A stretch of DNA of 64,000 nucleotides, taken from the NCBI GenBank assembly GCA_964539825.1, contig CAZIKF010000021.1:1-64000 (forward strand), in the 5' to 3' direction. This DNA is from CAZIKF01 sp964539825 (GTDB lineage Bacteria > Muiribacteriota > UBA6191). The position numbers and the translations under genes were made by a program. Under the pieces are notes generated by a model that did not search any database, was not told where the DNA came from, and saw nothing but the letters and a program-made list of their open reading frames with translations. Shown one piece after another: positions 1 through 8,941 of this stretch; positions within the stretch are counted from its first letter, which is position 1; each line of letters starts with the position of its first letter.

Positions 1-225
1 TCGTCAAAGGTAGAACAACTACCTTTTCCTCACGAACCACTGCCATGCACTACTCCCGAGCCCTCAATCCCGTACCACGCACCGGCCCTCGCATCACTGG
101 TCTTCAAAATTTAATTTGAGTGTTTATCGTCAAAGGTAGAACAACTACCTTTTCCTCACGAACCACTGCCATGCACTACTCCCGAGCCCTCAATCCCGTA
201 CCACACACCGGCCCTCGCATCACGT
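1..225. repeat. Two direct copies of an intergenic repeat, period 126 bp
   Basis: Copy 1 starts at base 1 and copy 2 at base 127. The first 98 or so bases of each are identical apart from one transition (accacgcacc versus accacacacc). The second half (atgcactact...ctcgcatcac) aligns with the right arm of the palindromic elements at 7096-7260 and 59997-60161, so this is the same family. The first copy may be cut by the window edge. No ORF is supported. Confidence 0.85.
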
Positions 226-244
226 GTTTTAGAAATTAGATTTT

Positions 245-343
245 GTGAGTCGATGTCGTCTGTGTGGTGGATGTGTTAGCGTTCAGTAGTAGTGCATGGC
301 AGGGATTCGTGAGGCGGAGGTGGCATCGTCACCTTCAACGAGG
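245..343. repeat. Inverted, diverged copy of the same intergenic repeat
   Basis: The stretch agtagtgcatggcaggga followed by ttcgtgag is the reverse complement, with two mismatches, of ctcacgaaccactgccatgcactact in the direct copies at 1-225. The outer end begins gtgagtcga, as does the left end of the element at 7096. Bases 226-403 otherwise contain no gene. The element lies immediately 3' of the TPR gene stop at 404. Confidence 0.65.
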
Positions 344-403
344 GAAACGCTGCCAGGCGCAGCTAATGAGTGCTCACACGCCACCTGAGCAGATGACATC
401 GGC

Positions 404-1372
404 TCACCTGGGGTGATTGGCTTCTTTGATTACCTGGGAACGGCCTTCGAAGTAGCGGGAATGAAATTTGGCATTAGAATAATCAGGCCTTTCTCTCAGG
501 GCGTGACCGAACTGAACTCCCGAGCCCAAAACTTCTCTGGTGAAGCGCTCCATTACCGCAAGATTATTGAAATAAACGGGGCTGCGCTGTTGCTTCTGTG
601 CCAATCTCAGGTAGTGCTTCGCCTGCTCAGTTCTGCGTTTGTCAAAAAGAAGGTTGGCGTAATTAGAGAGAACGGCCGGGTCTTCACCACGAATTCTTAA
701 AGCCTTGAGAAAATGTACACGGGCTCTTTCGGGTTGACCGGCATCTCGAAACAAAATGCCCAGGTTATTGTGTAAGGAAAGAGAGTCAGGGTTTCCCCGC
801 AAACCCAATTCCCATGTTTTTTGGGCTTCCTTTAGATTTTGCCGCTCATACCAGAGAATTCCAAGGTTGTTTAAACTTAAGGTGTCCGAGGGATTTCTCC
901 TGAGTGCTAGTTGATAATAGTGGAACGCCTGGGAGACCTGGGCTCTCTCGTAGAATGTAGAAGCGATAGCGCTGTAGGTTTCAAATCTTTGGGGATGGTA
1001 TTTCTTGGCCAGTTCATAGTAGTGCCTGGCGTTGAGGTATTCTGTCCTGGTAAAGAGCACATCCCCAAGACCCATCAGCGAATTGAAATGATAGGGATCA
1101 AGATTGAGAGCCTTCTTGTAGCAGCCTTCTGAATCTCCTGGTGAGCTAAGTCGGAAATAGAAATATCCTAGAGCGCAGAGTACCTCCACTTGATCTGGTT
1201 TCTGTTCAGAACTCAAGTCATAGGCATGCGAAAGCGCATCAAACGCCCTGGCCATCTGTTCCTGTTCTAAAGCGTGTTTGGCTTTGTGCAGAAGCCCTTT
1301 CACTTCATTTGAAAGAGCAAGGACCTGAGAGGTCAATAATAAAGACAAGATTAGTCTGCAAACAACTCCCAT
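404..1372 (-). CDS. Exported TPR-repeat protein
   Basis: This 322-residue protein begins with a likely Sec signal peptide (residues 1-19, ending SQVLA). The rest is a run of about six tetratricopeptide repeats, visible as recurring patterns such as ALGYFYF, NLGILWYER and NNLGILFRDAG every 34 residues or so. TPRs form alpha-solenoid protein-binding scaffolds, so this is probably a periplasmic or lipid-free envelope adaptor. No catalytic domain is visible and the partner is unknown. The gene is monocistronic as far as can be seen. It is divergent from the heptosyltransferase at 1503, and intergenic repeats lie just 3' of its stop. The Shine-Dalgarno sequence is weak. Confidence 0.8.
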   Translation of the reverse strand: MGVVCRLILSLLLTSQVLALSNEVKGLLHKAKHALEQEQMARAFDALSHAYDLSSEQKPDQVEVLCALGYFYFRLSSPGDSEGCYKKALNLDPYHFNSLMGLGDVLFTRTEYLNARHYYELAKKYHPQRFETYSAIASTFYERAQVSQAFHYYQLALRRNPSDTLSLNNLGILWYERQNLKEAQKTWELGLRGNPDSLSLHNNLGILFRDAGQPERARVHFLKALRIRGEDPAVLSNYANLLFDKRRTEQAKHYLRLAQKQQRSPVYFNNLAVMERFTREVLGSGVQFGHALRERPDYSNAKFHSRYFEGRSQVIKEANHPR

Positions 1373-1502
1373 GGAAATTCCATCGTGTGGAACGTGGACT
1401 TAACTTAGGAAGGAGATAAGAGAGGAAAACTCAATCCCGGAAGCCCGACAAGATGTCAGTATCTTTCGAGAAAAATGTCATTAACGGTATACTGCAGAAG
1501 AT

Positions 1503-2570
1503 ATGGGCTTGGATCATAGAATAACAGCTATCCGCAAGAAGGTGGAGGGTGTAAAAACCATAGTGGTACGGCTGCCCAACTGGGTCGGCGATATAGTTAT
1601 GGTCTCTCCGTCCTTGCGAAATTTGAAGGAATCGTTTCCCAATCATCGCTTTATCGCTACGGGCCGACCTTATAGCAAGCAGATATTGAGCGCTAATAAG
1701 ATCTTTGACGGATTCATCTCCAAGCCAGAGAAAGGCAGCGGACCATCAGCCTATAAGAGCTATCTCAATTCTCTTCGAAGTCTTGGTCCTAGTGCTGGAA
1801 TTTTATACACAAATTCTTTCTCGTCAGCGATAGACTTTTTCCTTGCTGGAATCTCTTTCAGGCTTGGTTACCGCAATGAAATGCGCTCTTTTTTTCTTTC
1901 TGAATCTATTGAGATGGTGCCGGGTGCCATGGATGATAAATATGCCGAGCTTACGCACAGATTTGGAGCAACTCTGAACCATCATCAATTGGAATTGGGG
2001 CTGGATGAGAAATGTCAGAAAATTTATGAGATTGTTTCGCGGAAACATTCCATTCTTGATGAGGAGACGCTGATTGGATTTAATCCAGGAGCGGGGTTTG
2101 GAGAGACCAAGAAGTGGCTAACTGAGTATTTTATTGAACTTGGGAAACTTTTGGCAGATGCTCTTGGCCCTGTACGGTTTCTTGTCTTTGGCGGACCTGG
2201 TGATGAGCATAGGGCAGAGCAAATTTCCGAAGGTCTTGGGGGGTTGGCAATCAACCTCTCGAGGGAATCATTGGGACTTCACAACATTAAGCCGTTTTTT
2301 AAGAGAATGAATCTCTTTATCACCAATGATAGTGGTCTTCGTTGGTACTCATTGGCAATGGGAAAGCCTACCATTGTTCTCTTTGGACCCTCTGACCCGG
2401 ACCTCACCCAGTGTTTTACCGAAAACACATTTCCCATACAACACAAGGTTTCGTGCGCACCTTGTAAACACAGGGTTTGTCCGATTGGATTCGATTGTAT
2501 GCGCGATCTAACCCCCCAAAAAGTCTTTGACCTAACCCACGACCTCTATTCAAAAAAAATCTGGAATTAG
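1503..2570 (+). CDS. Glycosyltransferase family 9, ADP-heptose:LPS heptosyltransferase-like
   Basis: GT9 enzymes transfer heptose from ADP-heptose to the LPS inner core at the cytoplasmic face of the inner membrane. Residues 23-33 (RLPNWVGDIVM) are the classic WaaF/WaaC N-terminal motif. The C-terminal GT-B half has FNPGAGFGETKKW near residue 200 and a nucleotide-binding stretch (NDSGLRWYSLAMGKP then LFGPSD) near 280-305, followed by a cysteine-rich segment typical of heptosyltransferase II. The length of 355 residues is normal. A TATACT hexamer at 1488-1493 could be a -10 box, but then the leader would be very short. A GTG at 1542 is an alternative start nearer the conserved beta-strand. Specificity (heptosyltransferase I, II or III) cannot be fixed. 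Confidence 0.88.
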   Translation: MGLDHRITAIRKKVEGVKTIVVRLPNWVGDIVMVSPSLRNLKESFPNHRFIATGRPYSKQILSANKIFDGFISKPEKGSGPSAYKSYLNSLRSLGPSAGILYTNSFSSAIDFFLAGISFRLGYRNEMRSFFLSESIEMVPGAMDDKYAELTHRFGATLNHHQLELGLDEKCQKIYEIVSRKHSILDEETLIGFNPGAGFGETKKWLTEYFIELGKLLADALGPVRFLVFGGPGDEHRAEQISEGLGGLAINLSRESLGLHNIKPFFKRMNLFITNDSGLRWYSLAMGKPTIVLFGPSDPDLTQCFTENTFPIQHKVSCAPCKHRVCPIGFDCMRDLTPQKVFDLTHDLYSKKIWN

Positions 2571-2591
2571 GACCTCTTAGGATTTAGCAGG

Positions 2592-3566
2592 TCAGGATTG
2601 TGGAGCACGAGTCTGAATCAAGTTTTCAAATTCGTCTTCGGATAATTTTTTGGAGTGAATGAAGTTTTTACCTTCCTCAGCACCATTCGTTAAGTCCTTA
2701 TGTTCGCGGTTTCCCAGTCTTTCGGTACTTTTTCCCGCACAAAAGGAAGAGAGTCTGAGAGTTTGGAGAATGTCCTGGTATTTTGAGAAGAAATAGGCAA
2801 AACATGCATGAAATACATCCCCTGCTCCGGTTGTATCAACAACTTTTACGGATGGATAAGCGTTTAGATGGATAAGTTCATCCTTCTGAACCCACACACA
2901 TCCAGATTCTCCAAAGGTAAAAATAAGCTCTCCCTGGATGGACTTGCGCATAGTGCGAAGCGTTTCTGATCTTCTAGCAGGACCATTCATATCAAGCAGG
3001 GTTTCCGAGGCGATGAAAAAATCAGCGTGTTTCATCATTTCGTTGAGTGCTGGTCTGCTTCTTTCTCCGTCATAAACAATGAAGGATTCTGGATTTTTCT
3101 TTTCTAAGATTTCAGAAAGTTCATCTGGAGAAACTTCGGGATCCAAAATCAAAGCTCGGGAGTTGAAGATTAGTTCTCTGGGTATGGGGTACCGGGCTCT
3201 CTCAGGGGTTTTTTCATAATAAATGGTTCTTTCTCCGTTTTGAGAGTTAACCAGAATCAGCGCCTTAGGAGTGCAAAAACCCTCAGGACGAGCAATCCAC
3301 CTCGTATCGACACCAAACTCACAAAGTTCACTAAAAATTAAATCTCCATATTTATCTTTGCCGAGATTGCCAACATAGGCGGATTTCCCGCCCAACTGAG
3401 AGACTACTACGGCTGATGTGGCTGCCTGGCCCCCTCCGCAGACATTTCGTCTAAGTATGGGAATTTTTAAGTTTGTATGGGCCCCCGTCTCAATCAGACA
3501 TGACTCATCCAGGCAGGCTCGGCCCATAGCAACTAGATCGAAGTCGAGACTTTCTTTGGTATTCAT
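2592..3566 (-). CDS. PfkB-family carbohydrate kinase
   Basis: Ribokinase/PfkB fold sugar or nucleoside kinase that phosphorylates a small sugar-like substrate with ATP in the cytoplasm. The N-terminal signature CGGGQAATSAVVVSQLGG (residues 43-60) and the C-terminal catalytic signature DTTGAGDVFHACF (about residue 245, anion hole plus catalytic Asp) are both intact. At 324 residues it has family length. Its ATG overlaps the stop of the upstream lipoprotein gene by 4 nt (ATGA, 3563-3566), so the two are translationally coupled. The substrate is unknown: ribose, fructose, adenosine and KDG kinases all share these motifs. Confidence 0.88.
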   Translation of the reverse strand: MNTKESLDFDLVAMGRACLDESCLIETGAHTNLKIPILRRNVCGGGQAATSAVVVSQLGGKSAYVGNLGKDKYGDLIFSELCEFGVDTRWIARPEGFCTPKALILVNSQNGERTIYYEKTPERARYPIPRELIFNSRALILDPEVSPDELSEILEKKNPESFIVYDGERSRPALNEMMKHADFFIASETLLDMNGPARRSETLRTMRKSIQGELIFTFGESGCVWVQKDELIHLNAYPSVKVVDTTGAGDVFHACFAYFFSKYQDILQTLRLSSFCAGKSTERLGNREHKDLTNGAEEGKNFIHSKKLSEDEFENLIQTRAPQS

Positions 3567-4801
3567 CCGGATTGCTTGGGGGTGACAACGATCTTAAAGA
3601 ACGCATGAGGGACTTCCAAGGGGTGAAAGGGCGTAAGGTTCTGCTGGAAGTAAATTTTATGCTCTTCCTCAAAGAGAAAAACCGGCCATGTGAAGGGTAT
3701 TTCAAGGCTCAGTAAGTTGGCTTCATCTGTATGGGAGGAAAGATCCTGAATCTTGATCAGGTAGGTTTCCTTCTTCCGCACTACTTGTAAAGTCCCATTA
3801 TCCAGAATTTCCTCCAGATGTTCGCCTGGGAGAGATTCATGAAACTCCAAATCAATCCTCATTGATGTGGAATTCACGATACGGGGAACAGGTTCTCTGA
3901 AGTCTCTGGCGTGAAAAAGTGTTAGAGGAGGACCTGATGAATTCAAGGTGACACTCTTGAGCAGATTTCTTAAAACACTGGGTAAGGGCGGGGAAATTGG
4001 CCCGGGTTGATTTTGCTCCGGAGTCAAAGATGCTGAATCCATGGATAAGACGGGACTATCTGACACCGAGGTTGTCCATGGTTCAAAAAGGAGTGGTTCC
4101 CAGGTTGGTTTTTGGGTGGGGTTCTTATGGTTCCCGGGATCGTACCCCTCTTCAAAAACGGCCATTTTTCCATTTTCATCCACACCGACCCTGTGGATTT
4201 CTTGGACTATCTCAGACCAGGCTCCCAAGGGCTCAATGCGATTCTTGAACACTTCTTCACGAATGAATCGGAATTCTTCGGGGCTCTGGTTTGACAAAAT
4301 TCGATAGGAACTTGACTGCTCCAGATACCTGGTTGCCAGAGCCTCACGTTGAAAGTCGAGTGTACCCAGTTCATGGAGGGAACTTCCCGCTTCAATGGTG
4401 CCCAGGGCAATCTCGTAGGGAACATCATCCTTAAGAACTCTTAGTCGAATTGCTGTTTGAGCTAAGCGTCCCTGGAACTGAAAGGGAATTTCACCGGTAG
4501 TCGTCGAAGGGAAAAACACGTCCTCCTTAAGAAGTTTCCCTTTTTCATCCACAACACCGATTCGAGTTCCTTCAGATGTCTTAGGGGTCTTATTGATAGG
4601 CTCTTGGCTTGCTGTTACTGAATCGGGCAGAGTAAAGGAGGCAATGCTCTTGGAGGCTGTAGCAGAGGTAAGAGTTCCCTGGATTGTCACCGGGCGTAGC
4701 GCTTGCTGAAGAAAGTCCATTTCGGGAACTTGTGTAGCAGTACAACCGAAGAGGAAAGCAATGCTGCCAACGATTAGGAGCCAAGAACTCAGCGTCTTCA
4801 T
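3563..4801 (-). CDS. Putative outer-membrane lipoprotein of unknown function
   Basis: The N-terminus is a type II signal peptide with lipobox LFGC, the lipidated Cys being residue 20. The rest of the 412 residues is soluble and I do not recognise it. It contains a low-complexity, proline- and serine-rich stretch around residues 225-275 and otherwise looks like mixed beta-structure. It sits second in an apparent three-gene operon: outer-membrane protein (5579), then this, then the PfkB kinase. Lipoprotein plus outer-membrane protein suggests an envelope assembly, and the kinase partner is odd. Function not assigned. Confidence 0.75.
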   Translation of the reverse strand: MKTLSSWLLIVGSIAFLFGCTATQVPEMDFLQQALRPVTIQGTLTSATASKSIASFTLPDSVTASQEPINKTPKTSEGTRIGVVDEKGKLLKEDVFFPSTTTGEIPFQFQGRLAQTAIRLRVLKDDVPYEIALGTIEAGSSLHELGTLDFQREALATRYLEQSSSYRILSNQSPEEFRFIREEVFKNRIEPLGAWSEIVQEIHRVGVDENGKMAVFEEGYDPGNHKNPTQKPTWEPLLFEPWTTSVSDSPVLSMDSASLTPEQNQPGPISPPLPSVLRNLLKSVTLNSSGPPLTLFHARDFREPVPRIVNSTSMRIDLEFHESLPGEHLEEILDNGTLQVVRKKETYLIKIQDLSSHTDEANLLSLEIPFTWPVFLFEEEHKIYFQQNLTPFHPLEVPHAFFKIVVTPKQSG

Positions 4802-4808
4802 ATGAATA

Positions 4809-5579
4809 TCAAATCCTTAATCTGACGGACATACCAATCTTAAATCCTCTCACGCCAATCCGATCAAATCCGTGGGGACCCGAAATGGGAAATCGCATAT
4901 CGTTTCCAAAGGTATGAGAGGCTCGTAATACCAGCGGAGTCTTTAAGATCGGAACCCTTTTAAGAATTCTCATCCCAAAACCCAGGGTAAGATAGGGAAG
5001 GGAACGGTCTCCAAAGGCTTGTCCCTGATTCTGAAAATACTTCACATAGAATTCATTAGGCCTATAAACCCTGTAACCGGCATTCCCTTGAAAGAAAACA
5101 TGGTGTTTATAATACTTTCTCATTCCAAAGCTAATGTCCCATGAGTCCATCTTCATTTGCGCGAAGGGATCCTTAAGAACAAGAGGGGAATAGGTTACGC
5201 TCAAGGAGCGTGTGTCCTGCTTCTTTTTCCTCCACACATAAGAAATAGTGTTGGATAGCCTGGTTTTATAACTATTGAGCTTGACCAGCCTTAGATGGAT
5301 AGGCCGCAATCCCTGGGTCTTATCCTGGCCCAGGGGATCACTCTGAACGAGAAGTCTCTTGAGGTCCTTGAAGGTTTCTCTCCATTTTTGACTTGTCTTT
5401 TTCTTCAAACTCAGGGGTTTGGCAGGTGCGCTTGTGAGAGCTTGAGGAGTCTTTGAGGATTTATTGTCCTCGAATACCAACCACTCCTGGGCTTTCTTCA
5501 GAAGCGGGTCTGAACCTTCCCCGGCATAGGTCCCCAAAGTGAGGACAAAAAATGATAGAAAAACTAGAGACTTGTACAT
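4809..5579 (-). CDS. Putative exported outer-membrane protein
   Basis: Translation is placed at the ATG at 5579, preceded by an AGAGAGAG ribosome-binding site. The open frame extends 10 codons further but without a signal. From this start there is a clear signal peptide of about 19 residues (ending GTYA), then a Lys-rich region, then alternating aromatic and polar strands (GMRKYYKHHVFFQGNAGYR, YLTLGFGMRIL) ending in MSVRLRI. This is compatible with a small beta-barrel, but no family is recognised. Seven bases separate it from the lipoprotein gene downstream, so the two are probably co-transcribed. Confidence 0.68.
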   Translation of the reverse strand: MYKSLVFLSFFVLTLGTYAGEGSDPLLKKAQEWLVFEDNKSSKTPQALTSAPAKPLSLKKKTSQKWRETFKDLKRLLVQSDPLGQDKTQGLRPIHLRLVKLNSYKTRLSNTISYVWRKKKQDTRSLSVTYSPLVLKDPFAQMKMDSWDISFGMRKYYKHHVFFQGNAGYRVYRPNEFYVKYFQNQGQAFGDRSLPYLTLGFGMRILKRVPILKTPLVLRASHTFGNDMRFPISGPHGFDRIGVRGFKIGMSVRLRI

Positions 5580-5690
5580 GAAATTCTCTCTCTTAGTATG
5601 TTTCGGCACCTTCTGGTTATATTTGAGAATTTCACCGCGGTATGGAAAAATGACAGGTCCTCATTTATCCCACCTAAAAGGAAGGAACCC

Positions 5691-7091
5691 ATGACTGGAA
5701 AAAAGTTGGAACCTGAAAAACAAGAGACATTTGCAGAAGCGGAAAAGGCAATGGAAGACTGGATGATGTCCCACTCCAGAGAAATTATCAGGGAACGTAC
5801 CGAATTCTTGACCAAACTCAATAAGAAACGATGTTCCTATGGGGAAGGAACGACCTTACCAATTTCACTCACACCAGTCTTTTTGAAGGACTCAACCGTG
5901 CGCCTTATTGCGAGGGTAGCCGAAACCCTCGATAAGGCTCTGGATAAAGTAATAGATGCCTATCCAAACGACGCGAGGGTGCGCTCCTACTTTCCTTATC
6001 TTGATATTCCGGAAGAATGGGTGGCCTGGAATCCTGGATATAAGAAGCCCACCGTGATCAACCGGCACGACGCCCTATTTAACGGAGAGGAACTTCAATT
6101 CATCGAATTTAATACAGATATGCCGGGAGGAAGGGGTTGGATTGGGGTTTATGAAGAGCTTTTTTCTAAGCAAAGCTATTGCGGTGATTTGATAGGAAAA
6201 TACGTCAATCCAAAAAGACCGCATGTACTTGAGGAGTTTTTAGGCAGTCTTCTGAATTGCTATAAGGAATTCGGTGGAAAAGAGAAAAACCCACGCATTG
6301 GAATTACATCTTTCAAGTCCTATCTCGTGGGTTCAGATGCTGAAATTGTTCGTGATTTTATGATCGAAAAGGGATACGAGGCGAATTTTCTCGATCCTCG
6401 AGAATTGGAATATAAAAAAGGTGGGCTTTATTCAAATAATATTAAGTTTGATCTGGTGAACCTGGCCATACGATTTGTTTTCTATAAGCGTTATCCCCGT
6501 GAATTGAAGGATTTTCTTGGGGCCATCAGGGATGGGGCCGTTTGCGCAGTGAACCCCTTCAGAGCGATTATAGGTGCTCATAAAGAGATTATGGCACTGA
6601 TGACCAACGAAGAAAATCATGATCTTTTTAGTGCCAAGGAGGCTGAGACGATTAAAAAACATGTTCCCTGGACCAGAAAGCTTGATGAAACTATCACGCT
6701 ATCACCGGAAGGCACTGATATTTCCCTACATCAATACCTCCTTGCTCACAAAGACACCATGGTGATTAAGCCAACCGGGGGAGCAGGTGGACAAGATGTT
6801 TTTGTGGGCTCTAATACCGAAGTGTCGAAATGGGAATCTGTAGTTGAAAATTGTATGGGTTGCTCCTGGTGGATAGCACAAAAGGCTTTTGAGGTTCCTG
6901 AGTATGATTTTATGACTCTCGAGGATGGGAAAGTCATCCAGGAAAAGAGAAATCTTAATCTCAACCCATTTGTCTTCAATGGAAAATATGTGGGAACGCT
7001 GGGTAGGGCATCGCGCTCAAAAGTTGTCAATGTATCCTCCGGTGGAGGGGGTTTAATTCCAGTTTTCCCCTTGCGTCCAGGTGTAGAGTGA
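5691..7091 (+). CDS. Circularly permuted ATP-grasp protein (glutathionylspermidine-synthase-like)
   Basis: The start is set at the ATG at 5691, which follows AAGGAAGG at good spacing; the upstream in-frame extension is unlikely to be translated. The product is 466 residues. FIEFNTDMPGG near residue 150 and VIKPTGGAGGQDVFVG near residue 360 are ATP-grasp nucleotide- and metal-binding motifs in the order seen in permuted ATP-grasp ligases. The C-terminal RASRSKVVNVSSGGGG completes the site. Such enzymes ligate a carboxylate to an amine. No amidase, alpha-E or transglutaminase partner gene adjoins it, so substrates are unknown. A palindromic repeat begins 5 bp after the stop. Confidence 0.72.
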   Translation: MTGKKLEPEKQETFAEAEKAMEDWMMSHSREIIRERTEFLTKLNKKRCSYGEGTTLPISLTPVFLKDSTVRLIARVAETLDKALDKVIDAYPNDARVRSYFPYLDIPEEWVAWNPGYKKPTVINRHDALFNGEELQFIEFNTDMPGGRGWIGVYEELFSKQSYCGDLIGKYVNPKRPHVLEEFLGSLLNCYKEFGGKEKNPRIGITSFKSYLVGSDAEIVRDFMIEKGYEANFLDPRELEYKKGGLYSNNIKFDLVNLAIRFVFYKRYPRELKDFLGAIRDGAVCAVNPFRAIIGAHKEIMALMTNEENHDLFSAKEAETIKKHVPWTRKLDETITLSPEGTDISLHQYLLAHKDTMVIKPTGGAGGQDVFVGSNTEVSKWESVVENCMGCSWWIAQKAFEVPEYDFMTLEDGKVIQEKRNLNLNPFVFNGKYVGTLGRASRSKVVNVSSGGGGLIPVFPLRPGVE

Positions 7092-7095
7092 TTGA

Positions 7096-7260
7096 GTGAG
7101 TCGAGAACCGAATCTTAGGTGCGTGCCTGGGACCCCATGAGCGGCACCTGGGCGCAGATCACTCCTAGAACGATGCGATGCATCGCCCGTCGTCGCGGTC
7201 TACACCCATGCACCACTCCTGCACCCCCATGCACGCACCACGTTTCGGCTCTCGACTCAC
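7096..7260. repeat. 165-bp near-perfect palindromic intergenic element
   Basis: The left end (gtgagtcgagaaccgaa) and right end (ttcggctctcgactcac) are inverted complements with one mismatch, and pairing continues inward through ggtgcgtgc. The centre carries the self-complementary gcgatgcatcgc. The middle 40 bases (gcagatcactcctagaacga onward) are almost identical to those at about 60054-60097, 53 kb away. It lies in the 400-bp gap between the ATP-grasp gene and the porin gene. No ORF is supported. Confidence 0.9.
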
Positions 7261-7292
7261 CTTGACTAATTCAGTTGAAAATCTTTTCCGTC

Positions 7293-7315
7293 ATACCGCG
7301 ACTTGATCGCGGTAT
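7293..7315. repeat. Short perfect hairpin (9-bp stem, 5-nt loop)
   Basis: ATACCGCGA (7293-7301) pairs perfectly with TCGCGGTAT (7307-7315) around the loop cttga. There is no T-run after it, so it is a poor intrinsic terminator. The flanks (cgt before, ccag after) resemble dispersed short palindromes found between genes in many bacteria. Bases 7316-7492, between this and the porin, show nothing else I can name. Confidence 0.6.
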
Positions 7316-7492
7316 CCAGATTCGTTGTTCAGTTTCTCAGTGAGCTTTAACTCTCGGGTTGTTGATTATCTTTCATGAATTGTTGGAATTTCTGCTTGTT
7401 GCTTTTCTTGGTTCACGGTATTTACAAAGTCACATAAAGTAAGGCTGGGAAAATGCGTGGTCGGTCGTGTTTCGAACCCGGTAAGGAAGGGA

Positions 7493-8755
7493 ATGAAAAT
7501 GAAGTTTCGATTCTTGATTTTTTGTGTCCTGGTTTGGCTTACGGCTAGTGCTTTATTCGCGGGCAAATTGACCCATGGGGATCTTGATCACAAGATCTCA
7601 CTGCTGCAGGAGGAACTGGCTCAGATCAAATCTCAGCTTAAGGAATCCAATGAACCTGGAGAGAGCACCAAACCCTCTGTCAAAGTGATGGGGAGGATTA
7701 TGGTGGATTACTCTTTCCTTGGTGCAGATGATTCCCTGCTTGCCGCTTTTGGATCCAATGCGAAAAACGGAGCGGAATTTCGTCGAGCCCGACTTGGGGC
7801 CAAGGGAAAATTGAAAAAATTAGAATACCAGGTTGAATATGATTTTGCTGGAGGAGGAGCCTCTCTGAAAGCCTCTTATTTGAGATGGCGAAACAGCAAG
7901 GATAGGACTTTTTGGGTCGGTCACATCAAAGAACCCTTCGGATTGGAATTCAACAGTAGTTCCAAGTATCCGACCTTTATCGAGAATTCTTTGCTAGCTT
8001 CGTTTTATCCTGAATACAACACGGGAGCTTTTTTCACCGATGACAGCGATGAACACCGTCTGGCCTACGCGGCGGGCTTCTTCTATGACTCCGGTTCTTT
8101 CGGAAAGAGCACCAATTCTGATGAAGACGACCTGAACTTCACATCCCGAATCACCTACCTATTGAAAAATGAAGGCAAGGGAAAGAAATTGATTCATTTT
8201 GGCTTAGCTCATACCCGTCGCAATGGAGATTCCTTTCAATATGATACCCGTGCCGAGAATCATCTCTGGGACAAAAACTTTGCGGATACCGGTGCCATTG
8301 CAGCCCAGGGGGCGGTACAGACTGGATTGGAATTGGTTTACCATAATGGGCCGCTCCAGTTTCAGCTGGAGCACGTTTTTGCTCAAGTGGATGGAATCGC
8401 CGGTATAGATCCGGAATTTAGCGGTACCTATGTACAGGCCTCTTATTTTCTAACAGGCGAACATCGTCCCTATAACCCAAAATATCGTCTGTTCTCAAGG
8501 GTAAAACCAAAAGAGAATTACTCAGGCCGCAACGGAGGAGGTCGAGGAGCCTGGCAGGTGGCATTACGCTATTCTGAATTGGATTTGGATGATGCGCTCG
8601 CCGGGGTGATGGGAGGACAGCAGAACAGTACGACTTTAGGGATAAACTGGCACCTGAACTCCTATAGTCGGGTGATGTTGAATCAAACCTTCTCAGAGCT
8701 TGAGACGGTAGGAGATTCGGAAAGCACCACCCTCAGATTTCAGGTTGATTTTTAG
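7493..8755 (+). CDS. OprP/OprO-type phosphate-selective porin
   Basis: Start chosen at the ATG at 7493 behind AAGGAAGG (the ATG at 7499 is equally possible). It gives a signal peptide ending ALFAG, then a short coiled-coil segment (KISLLQEELAQIKSQL) as found at the N-terminus of trimeric porins of this family. About 16 predicted beta-strands follow, with the typical phrases FRRARLGAKGKL, YEVDYDF-like EYQVEYDFAGG and WVGHIKEPFGLE. It ends in an aromatic outer-membrane signature (RFQVDF). It likely forms an anion or phosphate channel in the outer membrane. A PiT phosphate transporter is encoded 50 kb away, not adjacent. Confidence 0.85.
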   Translation: MKMKFRFLIFCVLVWLTASALFAGKLTHGDLDHKISLLQEELAQIKSQLKESNEPGESTKPSVKVMGRIMVDYSFLGADDSLLAAFGSNAKNGAEFRRARLGAKGKLKKLEYQVEYDFAGGGASLKASYLRWRNSKDRTFWVGHIKEPFGLEFNSSSKYPTFIENSLLASFYPEYNTGAFFTDDSDEHRLAYAAGFFYDSGSFGKSTNSDEDDLNFTSRITYLLKNEGKGKKLIHFGLAHTRRNGDSFQYDTRAENHLWDKNFADTGAIAAQGAVQTGLELVYHNGPLQFQLEHVFAQVDGIAGIDPEFSGTYVQASYFLTGEHRPYNPKYRLFSRVKPKENYSGRNGGGRGAWQVALRYSELDLDDALAGVMGGQQNSTTLGINWHLNSYSRVMLNQTFSELETVGDSESTTLRFQVDF

Positions 8756-8941
8756 TGACCCGAAATTCCCCGATCTCGATTCACGGCTATTGGGATGGGT
8801 ATCAGTAAGTTGAGTCAGCTTGAGATTAAGAGGAAATCTTCTTGGCTCTGGCAAATTCCCTGGTATTCAAGATTCTTTACTACCTTATCCTCCTTGAACC
8901 TTGTACCTTAATCTTGGAAAATGATGGCTCAGGAGTCAAAG

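Noticed and set aside
7293..7315. Rho-independent terminator
   Set aside because: The stem is good but no run of T follows on either strand.
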